Below, piece after piece: positions 27,001 through 40,104 of a stretch of DNA of 64,000 nt. The notes beneath the pieces are model-generated. The model was given only the letters and a program-made list of their open reading frames with translations. It was not told the origin of the DNA and made no database searches. The position numbers and the translations under genes were made by a program. The stretch spans positions 18,409,411-18,473,410 of the forward strand of contig NC_090132.1 of assembly GCF_040581485.1 (NCBI RefSeq), given 5' to 3'. Source of the stretch: Linepithema humile. Its lineage: Eukaryota; Arthropoda; Insecta; Hymenoptera; Formicidae. Within the stretch, counting starts at the first letter, position 1. Every line of letters starts with the position of its first letter.

Positions 27001-30000
27001 TCGGCGCGAGAGTGGGAAGGAGTGGGACAGGAGGATTTCCTAGATTGAAATAAAGTGGCCGTAGCACCACTGCGCCGCGGCGGATCATTTAGCGGTTTTG
27101 TCGAGCGACGGCCAATTGCCGGCATTGTCGCTCCGCTGTACCACAATGGGCCAATCGGAATGTTCTCTGTCTCTTTTCAGCATCGCCGCCACCCTTCCGT
27201 TGACAACCCCACGCAACCCCTCGCACTCACTCACGGATATATGCATATAGAATATACTATATATATACTATATATATATATATATATATATATAGAAAGA
27301 TATTTATATATGCGCCTACTCGCAAATTGTCGTCATTTTCTTTGCCATACATTAGAATAAAACAATTGAATCTATAATGCTAAGAACACATAGCTCGAAA
27401 ATATATTGGTTCTCCAAAAGACTAAAAAGTAATTTTTTAATATCTGTTAATAATTGTTACATTACATATTATATATTCTTCTTCTTATACCAATTTTTCA
27501 CACGGATAATTATGGTTACTAATTTGCGAATAGTTCAGTTATTTAATTTCACTGAATTATCAACATATTAATTAGCGCCATTAATTTATAATTACAAATT
27601 CAAATATTTTTCACATAATTACTTTCTGTGAAAATTAACTTTGAAATAATGCGTATTAAAAGAGCATAAATTTATGCGTACACAAAGAAACGATTATCCG
27701 TTATCCTCTATTGAATTTTATTGCAATGCTGTAGCGTTCTTTATTTTCAAACATACTGTTTTAACGTAATTCCAAAGTAGATTACTGCTGCACACAAGCA
27801 ATATCTTCTATGGAATTAATCATTGATCAATTCTAGGAATAATGGAACTCAAAATTACATATAAAAAGCGGTAACGTGAAATTTTGCGATACAATATCTC
27901 TAATTAGTTAAGTGACTCGTGCCTTGAGACTGAATCGCCGAAGCGCAATCCTGCAAACTCTCGAGGAGTTTTGATGCTCCTCAACTTTCGTAAGCTTCAT
28001 GTAGGAAATAATCTTCGCATGAAAATTATGCACAAATCTCAATTTACTGTATTACGCTAATAGTCGTATAATACTATACAGTTTACCATCTTCTTGATTA
28101 AATAAAAGTAATTTAAAAAATTGCATTAAAGATTATAAAATTATAAAAAATAGTCTTTGAGAAAATAAATCGGAATTTATCGTGAAAAATAACAAATGAG
28201 CGGTAAATAAGTCTTATTGTAAATATTTTAAATACTTGAATTTATCATTGCGTTCGTCTACATGATACATATTATTGCCTCAAGTTCTTCTAATATAATC
28301 CCCATATTTAACATTAAATTTATACTCGAGCTGCTGCGCAACCTTTTAAACTTCATCGCGCTGGCTGAATCTAAAGCTCGCCATTCAAACTACTTACGAG
28401 ACTCGCGAATACCTACCACTATCAAATGCGTGAAACTCAGCGACACTCGCGTGCCTCTCAGGCTTTGTGAATTCGTCCAGCCAAAGCGGCGGAAGGTTAA
28501 TTATGCTTCTGCAACTGTCTCGCCGTCTGATAAAATCTGACTTGAACTCTTTCCCTCTATCTCTTCAAGCCGCAATTGGAATATTCGAATCGGTCGTTGC
28601 GGAGAGAGTGTGAGCGAAACGTTTGGATGGTCGTCGAGACTGTATTCTATTCTCGCGAAATTATAGTATTTAATAATAGAGGAGAAGGAATACAAGAGAT
28701 TTATTCTCCTTTTGAGCTATAAACGCTTAAATTTACTACATCCATTATATTTATACCTCATATTTTACTTCAGCAATATGAACAAAAATTACATAGACCA
28801 TCAAACATTGATATTAATATTATTCAAAACTTCTAGATTGAAAATAATTAAAAACACATTATGTTTGGCGAATTTCTAACTTTTATTTTATACTTCTATT
28901 TTCTTGTCTAAAAATTTGCAAGAATTTTTTCTATTTCTGCAAAATCTTTTCTTTCATGTACCGCAAGTTTTTTCTGCAATTATTATCTGTCAAAAGTACC
29001 TGTACTCTGGCTTCCGAAAGATCCAGTCTCATCGCCAACTCCTCCCTGGTGAACACATCTGGATACTGCGTGTTCCCGAAAGCCTTTTCGAGCTCGTGCA
29101 GTTGGTAGGTCGTGAAAGTCGTGCGGGATCTTCGCACCTTGCGTGGTCGATCGGATTCGCCTAAATTCAAGGGATCGTGTAGCGTGTCATTGATCTGATG
29201 ATCACTCAGGTGACCAAGCTCCGTGTCACCACCATCGACGACTGCGTCGGATGATGTCGCGTGATCTGAAAGCAATAACATAACAGAATTTAATAGAATA
29301 ATCTCTGACAGCACAGTAGTTGAAAAATGCACGTAAAATTATGGATTTTATTATATTCGCCGCTCTTAATTCTCTTATCGATTCCATCCTCTCGCAAACT
29401 ACCCAATCCGGAATGTCTAAAATGCGCAAATCTCTTCCGTGCTACGGATCTATATCGTGTAACATAAAATCAGGATCAAATCGAAAAACCATACGTGACT
29501 AATCGAGAAGAAGGACTTTCCGGAAGATGCGGAAATTTTTGACCTTCCGAACTTATCCCCGTGCACACCCCGCTTGTTAAAACGCCCGTACACGTCATAC
29601 GGTAGCTCCGATACTTGAACGCGAGAGACGATCGAGGCGATTAAGCCGTATCGCTCGCATTGCCAAAACGAAATTGTCGTTTTGCCTGATATACCAACTC
29701 TGGCGGCGGCGGCGGCGGCAGCGGCGGGGAGATACGGGCGCAATTTTATTTTTAAGCCGCACAACGACCGGTACCGATATAACCGATACGCCGATGACGT
29801 CCGATCGGCGGATTTGCCAATTTTTAAGCCTCACCCGGCGCTTTATTTTTTTTTCACCGCTCCATATATCCGCCCGCGTGTACACGCCCGCGAAATACCC
29901 TACAAATGTAAGTGCGCACATTATACGTATGTGCTCGACAGTACTTAAAAGCCGTCGCTGTCAGTGATTAGCAAATATCACGAGTGCATGCTGCCCCTGT

Positions 30001-33000
30001 CCTCCTCCTCCTCCTCCTCCTCTTCCTACTGCGCCTCTTCTCCCTCTCGCGATACAGCAACAGCCTTGCACCCTCGTGCAAGCACATGCTCTTTCCGGCT
30101 CTACGATCGCACCCGTCTCGTTCCCCAGTCATACTTCCTACCATGACCACTCGTTCTGTCTTTCCGCGAGCATCGACAAGGGCTTAAAGCCCCATTAGAG
30201 TAAACTACATGTAGACGTACTAGGCAGGTATTTTGTTCGATCTGCATCAGGCGAGAAATCGAATCGCGCCGTATGTCGACTTTAGGACAGGGGGATTCTT
30301 CGCGATTGATGTTAGATAATCGCGCATGTAATAGCTTCGGTTCACGGATAATCTTGTGACAAAATAAGATATAGAACTATCATAAAGGCTGAAAAGATTA
30401 ATTTATTAATTAATTACAATTTGCAAAATTCTTTATTTTGATATTATATCTGTTTTTCGCATTTATTTGAAAAATTTGGATAATTGACGATTAATGGTGA
30501 CGGTTATTTCAACAACTTTGTTATAAAATACTTGGAACTCTACAACGGTCAAATCGATATTCGCAAAAATGTTTGAAAAACGCTTCTGCAGTGCACGAGA
30601 TATTGTGCGAACGCTCAAATAATAACAAATCTGCATATAATTTCAAAAGGCACTTGACACGTTAAAAATAAATTTATCGTGACGTGTTTTTTTTTTAAAG
30701 GCTGGGAACGAGCCATTATATGATATGCGCTTGATGTCGCAGAGGCATAGTTGATTTTTCGAGTGAAAAGTAGCAGAAATTTCTCGTGTATTCCATAAAA
30801 ATACATCATAGTAATGTTATGGCGGTAAAACCCGGCTGGCGGCAAAAATCGAGCATTGCAACAAACCTTATTACTCTTTGATGCTTTGTAAAAAGTAATA
30901 TATGTACACATGCGCATCACAAATTGACACGCAATTTATTATTTCCCTTTGAACTCTCTCTCTCTCTTGTACAAATCTTGAACGATGCGACCGATCTTTC
31001 TCTGGCTTTCTCATTTTTGCAAGGATTGGCTTTCTATAGCTCTCTCGCAAAGTATCGACAACACAAAGTGCCTTTTGTAAGGTCAACTTCGTTACCAAAA
31101 ATCTGAAGTAGAATGAAACTTATCCGATTTACTGTTTGGAAAGGAAATAACAAAAATCCATCGATTATGATCTAAAAAAATATTTGATTTTTTGTATTAT
31201 ATCTCTTTGTACAATTTAAATATTTTTTTATTAAAAATACCAATTATTCAAAAAATCTTTATAGAATTATTTAAAAAATATTTTTAATGAACATTGTTAT
31301 AAACATAAAATATAAATTATACAATATGTCAAATATTAATAACATAATTCTTAATGTAATTAGAATAATAAAAAATTGAAATATATATTTCAAAATAAAT
31401 TAGTAGAGAGATACAAGATATTCACTATGATTTATGTACTTAGTTTTATACTAACGCTTACTGATCTATTGATAAAATCGATATTAATGAATTGCAGCTT
31501 CACTACTCACATCAACTGAGCTAATTAATTAGCTAAATACATATCGCGCTTTAGATTAATGTACCTAAATTGGATAACGAGATGAAGCCTGAGACCGAAG
31601 CAGCAATTTCAAAGTTACAACGGTTCGCTACGACTCCGTTTACATCCGCTTACGCGCATATACTCCGACTAATTTCACATTAAATTATTATATAATCTGC
31701 TTCGCGAGAATTTCTGCAAAATCACTTCATATTGCACTTTATATTACCATATCTTTGAAATACTACTTAGCTTGACAAACAAAATATGTCTTATTATGAG
31801 CAATTTCATGAATTCTTCACAAATTAGTTGATTTTAACCACCTTTCATCGATCAACTCGCACACACGTTGTAATGAACCATTTAGCGCTACATATTGCTG
31901 TCCAAAGTTTAAAATTCACTTGTTCAAAACTTAAGTCTGCTACAAATATAATCTACCTAAAAAATATTGTTGACGTCAATGACAAATATTCTCTAAAATT
32001 TGATTAAAACCCATATATCAAAGACTTTACTCTGCTCTCTCATTAACTTGCATCCATAATCTTATGCCTTTAATTTATACTATCAAGTATTTCAATTTAT
32101 CAAAGTAGGAGTCAATCTTTCGAATAATTGCAAGGATTATTCATCTTTGCAGCATATATTACATCACCCCACGTCTCCGCCGACTAGCTAACTAATTAGA
32201 CAAGCATTTACTACTCATGCGTAATAATGTTAATCCTACTTTTCGGTGTCGATACACAGCCGACAGTTATGATAGGATAAACCGAGAAACGATTGAAAAC
32301 ATATACGACGCGTGTGCGTGTTGTCAACGACGCATGTGTGCACGCATATGTGTGTACGCACCGGGCTTTTGCACGCACATCCACGCAGAAAGAGAGGCAT
32401 CGTCGTACTAATCCAAACTGAATAGGGAGATTTCAATGTTTTTATGCTGGGGTACAATGGAGTACCCACTTGATGCTTAGCTCTCTACTGCTTTTTATTA
32501 AATCTACGGTGCGCCGACGCCTGATATGGACCAGGCGACTAGGGCAGAGTAGTCGGGAGGGTGAAGCTCGCAGCGCAAAATTAAAAATTTATTTACCGTG
32601 CCGATCAGGCACATGTTGCAAATCACTCCGTCGTGATAGCCGGAGAAATCAACCGTAGAGTAATGAAATTGTCGACCGAAACATTTGTGTAATTATAAAT
32701 ATTACTAAAGAGGATTATAGAACAAACGTAAATCTCTTTACATTTTCTGCAAAGTATTCAATAGTTATAACAATATATGTTTTTGATAAATAACTACAAG
32801 TTAGCTTCTAAAAAATTATTTTAATTAAATCTTGTTATAATCTTAAATGATTATAATCTCATCTTTCTAATCTAACTTGTACAAAAATTCCTGCAAACAT
32901 TGTTTGTGCAAGTCGACATACAAAAGCAATATTTGCCTGCCGTATACCGTATAAGCGCTTTCTGTTGCGAGAATGTAACAAAATTATTTTAAAAAGTAAC

Positions 33001-36000
33001 AAAATTGTAACAAAATTATTTAAAAAGTAACAATAATAGTACTAATAATAAGAAAAAGATATTTTTATGTAACTCTTAACTCCTCTTTTTGAAAACGTGG
33101 GGTAAATTTGAGGTAAATATAATCAAAGTCGGTAGTCACACAGTCAGTCTTGATTCGTTCTCGGCTTGTGAAAAGATGTTAAGAAAAAATAATAAATTTT
33201 TAGAAAATGCCAAGATTCTCTTATTGTTAGATCGCATGATTTAGGTAAAGCCCGCTTGTTTTCACAATAATTAGGATACAATGGTAATGTTTTCCAATTA
33301 CGTCCGGAATGGTCGTTTTTCTGGTAAGGCGCCTATGCGCCTATGCGGATTATGCGTCTAAGCGTTAAGCGTTAAAAGGGATTTGCGATCCGTCCAGTCG
33401 GTGAAATATACTTTCGTGAGACAGGAGCGGATTATAAGTAGCAGAGGACTTTACGCTGAAAATCTAATAAAATCCTTAAGAGGACTTACGTTAATACGCC
33501 GGCCGCGAGTATTCCATAGGATAAAACGCGATGAGACCACGTTCAAAAAAATGTTGTAAAATGTGTGTGCATTTATGACAATTTATAAAATACATCCTGA
33601 AGTTTTCTTATGAAGACGCGCGCTACAATGCAGCCGTGCTGAGAATATTTGTTCTGTATACACTAAGATAAATATGAGTAACTAGATATCTCTTATTTTT
33701 TAAACATGTCTTTTTATTTATTTAAGTAAAAATTATATACGTGCATACACACGCACATATATATAGAATTATTATTATAACAAGCACAACATTTTGCTTT
33801 CCAACTAAGAATGATAAATAATAATATCAATGGAATGCAATTAGAAACGTAACAATTCGTGCGAGAATGTATAAACATTGGATACGAATATACATAAATA
33901 ATAGCTTTAATAACTTATATATTCAATATACCTAGAAAATTGTTTCTATAATTTCTCGTTCTTGCACATCACGTGTAGTATTTTTGCTTTTGTACACCGC
34001 ATAAAAAGATAGCATACATCATAATATACCCTGTACATTCATCGTTTGCATGTCGTAACTTCGTGCCGCAAATTCGCGTTGCAGTAGTTATCACTAATCG
34101 CGTATAAATTAAAAATTAAGTAAATCCTTATATTAGAATATATCCTTCATAAAAAAGAGAAAAAATATAAACTATCCAAGATAAAAGCATTGTCAAGTCA
34201 GTCATTCAAAATAATGTTGTTTTCCAATCGTTGCGGTTTTAACAATCTGGAAATCGCGACATGTTTTTGCATGATATATTCTAGTAATTTATATATGTAC
34301 AGAGAGAAAGAACTATCTGATATATGTGAGAGAGAAAACTACTTTTCGTCTATATATCCTTTCACTTGTTTGAAATCAATTTTTCTCTATTTTATAATCC
34401 ATTTTATTTATTGTAATTGCTTCTTAATTTGCAATTATCATTATTCTGGTTGATATTTGGTTTATAATTTTATTTAAGTTTATTTGCAATTATTTAAGTA
34501 AATTATGGATATAATTAAGCAATCGAGTTAATCATAGTTATTTGTTCGTCTTTCTGAAATTTTAATGTTAAAAATAATTATTTATTTTGAATTTTGTCAA
34601 ACACTTAAAATTAATTAACCCATCGGTATTTTTATTAAAACTATAATAATTGATTATAAAATATCTATAATTTTATATTATAAATAAAAAGGTGATTTAG
34701 CAAGTCTGAAATACTCTGTACAATATATAAATTATAATTTACGAACGTTAATTAAAATATTTAAAATATTATTGAGTTTATTCTATATAATTTCTACTTT
34801 TTTATACTTTTTTACGTCTAATTTAAGACAAATAATTATAATTTTGAGAAGGAGAAAACACGTTGATTGATTTGAATTATTATCTCAACATTTCATACAT
34901 TTTTATTGTAAACTCAAATATGATACAGTATAATGCATTGTATGCATTTTTAAGATCAAATCGACAATGCACATCAGAAGACAAAAACGTTCGTGCGTTT
35001 AATAAAAACGTAGGATAATGATCGCCACAATGTTCTGTTTGCCTATAAGCCACGGTTGTAGTTTAGCTGGTAGCGAGTACACGTAATAATGTAGTTCTTT
35101 AAACTTGATAACACGATTTATCATGATATTACGATTCCGCAAAATGCACGCATTGAAATAAACCGCCTTCGTGCATCTCTCTGTAGTCTAATCGCGCGCA
35201 TGCACTCGCGTGTCTCAACACACCGTGTAGTAAATTCACGTTGCACCGATCATCGCCACAGATTCATAATCCACAACGACCTAATTGCGTTGCTTTTAAT
35301 CGTATAATCCTAATATTCACAATGTATTTTACTATACACACTACTGTACACAGTAAAATACACAACATCTTTTTTTTAAATATCCAATTTTTTGTGCTCA
35401 CAGCTAAAATACATTTCTCAAAAAATTTGCAAGATAAAATATATTTCGATATTTTCTTTCGTTTATTATTGTACAAATAGCTTTTTGTTACAAATTATAA
35501 ATTCAAGAAAAAGAAAACTAAATATCGGCATTAAATTTTCTGCGCAGTTATATATATAAATTCTTTTAATGACGAGAATATTAAGATAAATAAATAAAGA
35601 AATCTATAAAAGAATTACAATTATTTTCTGGTTTTGCTGATTAATAATTTATGGCTTGTAATTAGAATATATATATATATATATATTTAAAAATTTCATA
35701 TTATAATTTGTAATTTACTTTATTTCTCTACAAAAAGAGAATAATAAATAGATCTCTCATAAAATGTGCTCGTAAAAGCCTGCATTATATTTATAATGCG
35801 ATCTCCGAATAGATATTCAAATCAGCGACTAGTAACCTTTAATGACTTCAAAACCTGGTTGATTGTCATTTCAGAAATTACACATGATTACACGCCTTAT
35901 CAGATAATACACGCATTTGACTCACGATGCGTCTAGATAACCTATTTTGTCACACACACAAAAAAACGTGTCCGTCGCTATCGCACCGTGATCGATCAGT

Positions 36001-36702
36001 ATCGAGGTAATAAAAACTGTAACGGACTTCCTAGTTTGTTAAATGATCAAGGATTCCACGAACATAACTAACAATAAGATCTAAGAGAATTTATCGATCT
36101 TACAATTATTATGATCATTGTTTCATGCTCGATTGTAATGAAGATATGATTGTTTCATTATACTAAACAGTGTGTTGTAGTAAATTTGAATCAAAACATA
36201 CATAATGGATCTATCTCTTAATGATTAATCTAAAAGAAAAATTTGCCATAAATACAATCAAAGATTTAGTTTGTACAACACGTTTGTAAAACAAATAGTA
36301 TAAAAGAAAGTCAAATTAACCAACGGTTTCTTATAGAAATAAATAATTTTCCTAGTTGATGCGGTATTAGTCAGATATGCAATAAAGGATAAGATTTATT
36401 AATAACAAATACTTTTTAATTAATGCTGATTATAGCAATGATTATCAAAAACGATTTTTGCATTTTAAACTCTATAAAAAATATCATATAAATTTATAAC
36501 TGAAATGTAACTGAATAAAAATTATTTGTTTTTATCTGTGTATAAAATAAAGTCTTTAAAGTTTTAAGTCAGTTACTATCAACGTCAGTTTCTGCACGTT
36601 TCTGAGAAAAAGAAAAATATTTTGCATACCTTCTTCTTTGCCATGACCCAAAATCTGGTCGATGCTGTATACATTTCTCTTTTGATTATAAGTCTGGGCC
36701 AT
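23616..36702 (-). CDS. Paired-class (Q50) homeobox transcription factor, homeobrain/aristaless-like
   Basis: A sequence-specific nuclear DNA-binding regulator, by family, of neural or head development. CDS exons: 36702-36630, 29265-29000, 24898-24811 and 24079-23616; together 891 nt, giving 296 aa with consistent phases and GT/AG borders. An octapeptide (eh1-like, YSIDQILG) occupies residues 12-19, a Groucho-binding type of motif. The homeodomain is residues 68-127 with Gln at homeodomain position 50 and the WFQNRRAKWRKK recognition helix. A Pro-rich region follows (about 160-200), and a degenerate OAR-like tail (SAEVLRVKAEEA, 279-290) ends the protein. The intron between homeodomain positions 46 and 47 is the classic paired-class site. 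The octapeptide and homeodomain are closest, from memory, to Drosophila homeobrain, but the C-terminus and OAR-like tail differ, so an Arx/Rx-related paralogue is possible. The start ATG is the first in frame before the octapeptide. Confidence 0.9.
24080..24810 (-). other. Homeobox gene intron 3
   Basis: 731-bp intron with GTGAGT donor and TGCAG acceptor (minus strand). I see no further element inside it. Confidence 0.85.
24811..24898 (-). CDS. Homeobox gene exon 3 (recognition helix)
   Basis: The acceptor is TTCTGTTTCAG; the exon starts with VWFQNRRAKWRKK, the DNA-contacting third helix (Trp48, Phe49, Gln50, Asn51, Arg53). It ends with one base of a Gly codon before donor GTGAGT. 88 nt. Confidence 0.92.
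25794..26010. repeat. Long near-perfect inverted repeat (hairpin)
   Basis: Arms at about 25794-25880 and 25924-26010 are reverse complements, with about four mismatches in 87 bases by eye and a ~43-base spacer. The spacer and 5' flank carry a further inverted pair (GCATATAAGCGGATTG at 25771 against 25907) and a direct repeat of ATTAATGTAAAAGCATA at about 25750 and 25880. It lies inside homeobox intron 2. It may be a foldback MITE or a source of a hairpin RNA; no transposase motif and no clear target-site duplication were found. Confidence 0.85.
27252..27294. repeat. (TA)n microsatellite
   Basis: TA dinucleotide tract with few interruptions, inside homeobox intron 2. Confidence 0.85.
29000..29265 (-). 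CDS. Homeobox gene exon 2 (acidic linker and homeodomain N-terminal two-thirds)
   Basis: The acceptor is TTGCTTTCAG; the exon completes an Asp codon and encodes residues 25-113. An acidic linker is followed by RPRKVRRSRTTF and helices 1 and 2 of the homeodomain, ending at Gln46 of the homeodomain with donor GTACTT. The phase-0 end matches exon 3. Confidence 0.9.
29702..29727. repeat. (GGC)n trinucleotide repeat
   Basis: Short GGC repeat with one interruption in homeobox intron 1. It reads as poly-Ala or poly-Gly in some frames, but no exon structure supports coding. Confidence 0.8.
30001..30024. repeat. (TCC)n trinucleotide repeat
   Basis: Short CCT/TCC tract in homeobox intron 1 followed by a pyrimidine-rich stretch. 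Confidence 0.8.
36630..36702 (-). CDS. Homeobox gene exon 1 (octapeptide exon)
   Basis: Encodes the first 24 residues plus one base, including the octapeptide at residues 12-19. The donor is GTATGC right after the final G. The phase (1) fits the acceptor at 29266. No other in-frame upstream ATG is needed. Intron 1 is about 7.4 kb. Confidence 0.8.
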
Positions 36703-37618
36703 ATCTAAAGCTAAAGTTGTTCAGCAACTCCTCGGAAATCACTAATGTAAGCTTTCGCGATCCGCAGTTCTTTGGTTCACGAAAATCACTGGTAAATGAT
36801 AAATTCTCGCTCCGGTAACACGCGCGCAACTTGAATGTTCCACCGAGTCGCGTGTGTCACCACCGAATGTGGTCCAACCGGAAGGAAGTGCGTGAAAGAA
36901 GACGAGAAAATGAAAGGAAGGTAGAAAAAGAGAGAGAGAGTGAGAGAAAGAGGGAATGATGAGACAGGAGGATGTTAAACGCTCCACGCTTCGGTTCTCC
37001 TCCTTCTCGACGGAAAATGCGTCAAACGACGGCGCACCACGAACTGGCTCGTCGGACATGAAAGCAGCCCTTAATATCGCGTACATCCGCCCCACCTCGC
37101 AACCCCTAACACCGCCATATTAGCCCCTCGGCCAATGAGAGAGCGTGCTTTTCACCCAAAGCCACCCCGTAATCGGAGGCTGAATGAAGCCTGGGCGGGG
37201 AATATTTTGCCCTTTCCGCGTAAATCCCCGGATTTTTTCTGGCCCCTCTACCCGTCTCTTCTTCCCTCCCTGTCCGCCCGCCCTCTTGCCGTCTCTTTTC
37301 GCCCTTCCAACCGTTTCCCTGTCCTTCTGTATTCGATCCATCGGTCTACGCGCTTCTTCCTCTTCATTCCTTCCATCTTCTTGCTTCAATTTTTGCGTTC
37401 TCCATGTGGCGCACTTTCTTTCTGTATTCTTTGTCCTTTCTTGCTTTTCCATTTTGATCTTTCTATCTGTCATTTCTGTACATGCTCTTTATTTTTTATT
37501 TCTTTCCCCTTCCAGGGTTTTGATAATTACGAATAATTCAACAAAGACAATGTTGTTGCATGATTTCATTCTCTTAAGTAGCCTGCGCCCTAGTTTTATT
37601 TTGCGTTGTTATGTATAA
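36703..37618 (-). promoter_or_regulatory. 5' flank / probable promoter region of the homeobox gene
   Basis: GC content rises upstream of the start codon. The plus strand at about 37110-37140 shows a GCCAT (Pho-like) sequence and a CCAAT box (GGCCAATGAG). A purine-rich tract lies at about 36900-36970 and a pyrimidine-rich tract from 37240 to 37510. No clear TATA plus initiator pair was found, so the start site is not determined. Confidence 0.3.
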
Positions 37619-38026
37619 TCGCCGCCTGCAATAATTATCTATCACACACGTGATACACATAATACTTTGCTATGTTATTAATTCAAAAAGCTCATTCAAT
37701 AATGGAGGATAACTTTATTATTAAACAGCTCTGAATTTATAAGAGCAAATTAAAAACAATGTGCCATTTATAGTTAAGCAGATTAAATATTATAAAATTT
37801 TATGTAATATATATAAACTCTTTTTTCGTATATCAAATTTTTATTTTCTGAAAATAAAATTTAAAGTTTCCATAGACTTCTAGATCGATTGAAACAAAAT
37901 TCAAATATTAATTTTTATTATTATACATGCTTTCTAAAATTATGACACTTCTATGTTTGAAACATTTGCTTATTAAACAAATGGTAAAGATAGTATAATT
38001 AATAAATATTTATATACAGCACTACA

Positions 38027-38042
38027 CACACACACACACACA
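38027..38042. repeat. Short (CA)n microsatellite
   Basis: About eight CA units followed by a degenerate continuation. Confidence 0.75.
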
Positions 38043-38147
38043 TACGCACAAAGCAAAATTATACGAGATTCTTAATAGATTTATCCACTCTTATTTTATA
38101 TTGCAAATCTTTTCACGAAATTTTAAAAGACAAAACTCTAAGCTTAA

Positions 38148-38408
38148 ATGACTCTTGGACAATGTGGCGCTATTGACGAAATACCTGAAGACAGTTTCGA
38201 ACCATGTTTTAGTGTACAACCTGACGTGACATCGACACGAGACAGACTGGTCCGCAAACAGATAAATCTAAGAGCAATATTTAAATGTGTCTCGAAGAAT
38301 TTACAAAAAAAACAAAACTGTCTGGTGCATTCTTCAAGGCCCCATGCTAATTTGTCAAAGGTTTCTGCTAAGTCTAAAATAATATATAATCCTAAATCAA
38401 TATTCTAA
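38148..38408 (+). CDS. Hypothetical 86-residue ORF, possible gene remnant
   Basis: Unlike neighbouring AT-driven frames, this open frame encodes a balanced, non-repetitive peptide with an acidic N-terminus (DEIPEDSFEP) and a basic C-terminal half. I do not recognise it. About 180 bases further on, another frame reads as plausible protein for ~60 codons but carries an internal TGA (near 38634), which suggests a decayed gene or retro-copy rather than a working locus. No good splice donor joins the two parts. Confidence that it is a real functional gene is low. Confidence 0.2.
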   Translation: MTLGQCGAIDEIPEDSFEPCFSVQPDVTSTRDRLVRKQINLRAIFKCVSKNLQKKQNCLVHSSRPHANLSKVSAKSKIIYNPKSIF

Positions 38409-40104
38409 TCCTATAACTATACATTTTTCGGCATGACTATGAAATTTTGTTTATTTTTTCAAATTTTTAATTTTGAAACACGTTGTATAATATAAAGTAA
38501 AAATATTATATTTACGTTTATAAATTATTTTGTTACAGAAAAATGTAAAATTCAAAATTTCCTACCAATAGTATTATTAATTTAACGAAGAAAATAATTG
38601 AACAACATGAAAATTGCAAATTATTAGATTTTTGAGTTCACGTCACAGATATTTCGGCATCGAGTAAGCTCATTATTAATGACATTGATCCTAGAAAGAA
38701 AATAATGTCATATTTTATAAAAGAAATTATCGGATATTCATAATTCTTGTGAAGAAACAAAACATTAATATCTTTTTATACGAGATATAGATAATACAAT
38801 TTGTTTTATCACGAGTTTGTGCGATTTAGTAGCTCGATAAAGCGAGGTATCGAATCTCTGAATTGATTTGATTGTACAGAATGTTCGCCACCATCTGTAT
38901 AAAGGCGTGGATGTTCGTTCTCGTCTCTGTTTGCCTCATAGTTGGCTTTATCATGCAAATATGGTATCGATACTCGATTCTTGTGACGATAGAGAATGGA
39001 TTTTTTCAAAGTACCACTCTAATATGTCTAATAAAACTGTCGAATAAAATCACAGCAATACACGATACTCATTCTAAAATATTGCGTATCAATACATGAA
39101 TACATAAATATAATTAAAAAAGCAATAGTATTTTTATATAATCTTATGTTGATAATTACTTTATACAATACAGAATACAGAATTTATTTTTGCGAATTAA
39201 TAAAATTAATAATTATAATTAATTGATATTGATAACTAGTGCGGAGAAGAATTTTGCAGTGGAAGCTTACTGTATTCAACGGTCAAACAGTAGCCAGATT
39301 ATGTTAGTGGTCACTCGTTAATTCGTTGATCCGGATGTGCGTTCGAATTCTATAAATCGGATATTCTTCAGGTCAAATTGGACTATACAAATACCATAAG
39401 CATTAGCAAATCTGCATCTTAAGATCTTAGAATCTTTAAGCTGTGCTAACAGGTACCTTTCAACCTCAGCATTAGTGTCTCGAATTATGTAAAAGAAAAA
39501 GGGTCTGTATAGACGAAATTTTAATTGTTTACTCAAATTTTATGTCCGCACTAATTTCTTTCTCTATGCATGTTTGCATTGTAAATTATCAATGTACAAT
39601 TTTGTTAATTGCAATATAAATTTGCTACAAATAGTTTGATCGCGACTTTAAAAGTAACGAACTTTGAAGTGTGATATAATAACAATTATATAATTATAAA
39701 GTTTTATAATAATGTTATATAGTATAAGTATGCTTTCCTGCTGTTTTTTACAGTGTGACAGTCGAAAATCATAGCCTACGTGTATCCAAACACAACAGCG
39801 TTATGTAATTATGCCACTTAACTAAGCAGTCCTTTGATACATTCGCTACAATATTTGTCGCCCCGTTTATTTCAACTATTTCTGACACGCTTAAATCTCG
39901 TTTAAAATAGGATTCTTTTTAAGAATTCACATATTGCAAATAACGATCTACAATTGTTTCGCGAAAGCGTACACTTATATCCAGTCTAATTACGTTCTTG
40001 AGAATCGTTCGACTCTTCATTTGCACACGTGCAGATTTATAAAGGAATATAGCCCGTTTACTGATGCAGCCCGTTACAAACGCTGCCATATATACATTTG
40101 CGCG

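Larger units (their letters stand above)
24899..28999 (-). other. Homeobox gene intron 2
   Basis: 4.1-kb intron, mostly AT-rich, with a CpG-containing block at about 26780-27230, a (TA)n repeat and the long hairpin described separately. No additional coding exon recognised. Confidence 0.8.
29266..36629 (-). other. Homeobox gene intron 1
   Basis: 7.4-kb intron. The first ~900 bases next to exon 2 are CpG-rich with (GGC)n and (TCC)n tracts; another richer patch is at 32200-32660; the rest is AT-rich. Long first introns of developmental homeobox genes often hold enhancers, but none can be identified here. No extra exon recognised. Confidence 0.75.

Noticed and set aside
35041..35115. tRNA-like D-arm sequence (TTTAGCTGGTAGCGA)
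   Set aside because: No matching anticodon arm, T-loop (GTTCGANTC) or acceptor pairing follows at the right distance.
37135..37618. Open frames of 117-144 codons over a pyrimidine-rich tract
   Set aside because: Composition-driven (Phe/Leu/Ser/Pro on one strand, Arg/Glu/Lys on the other) without motifs.
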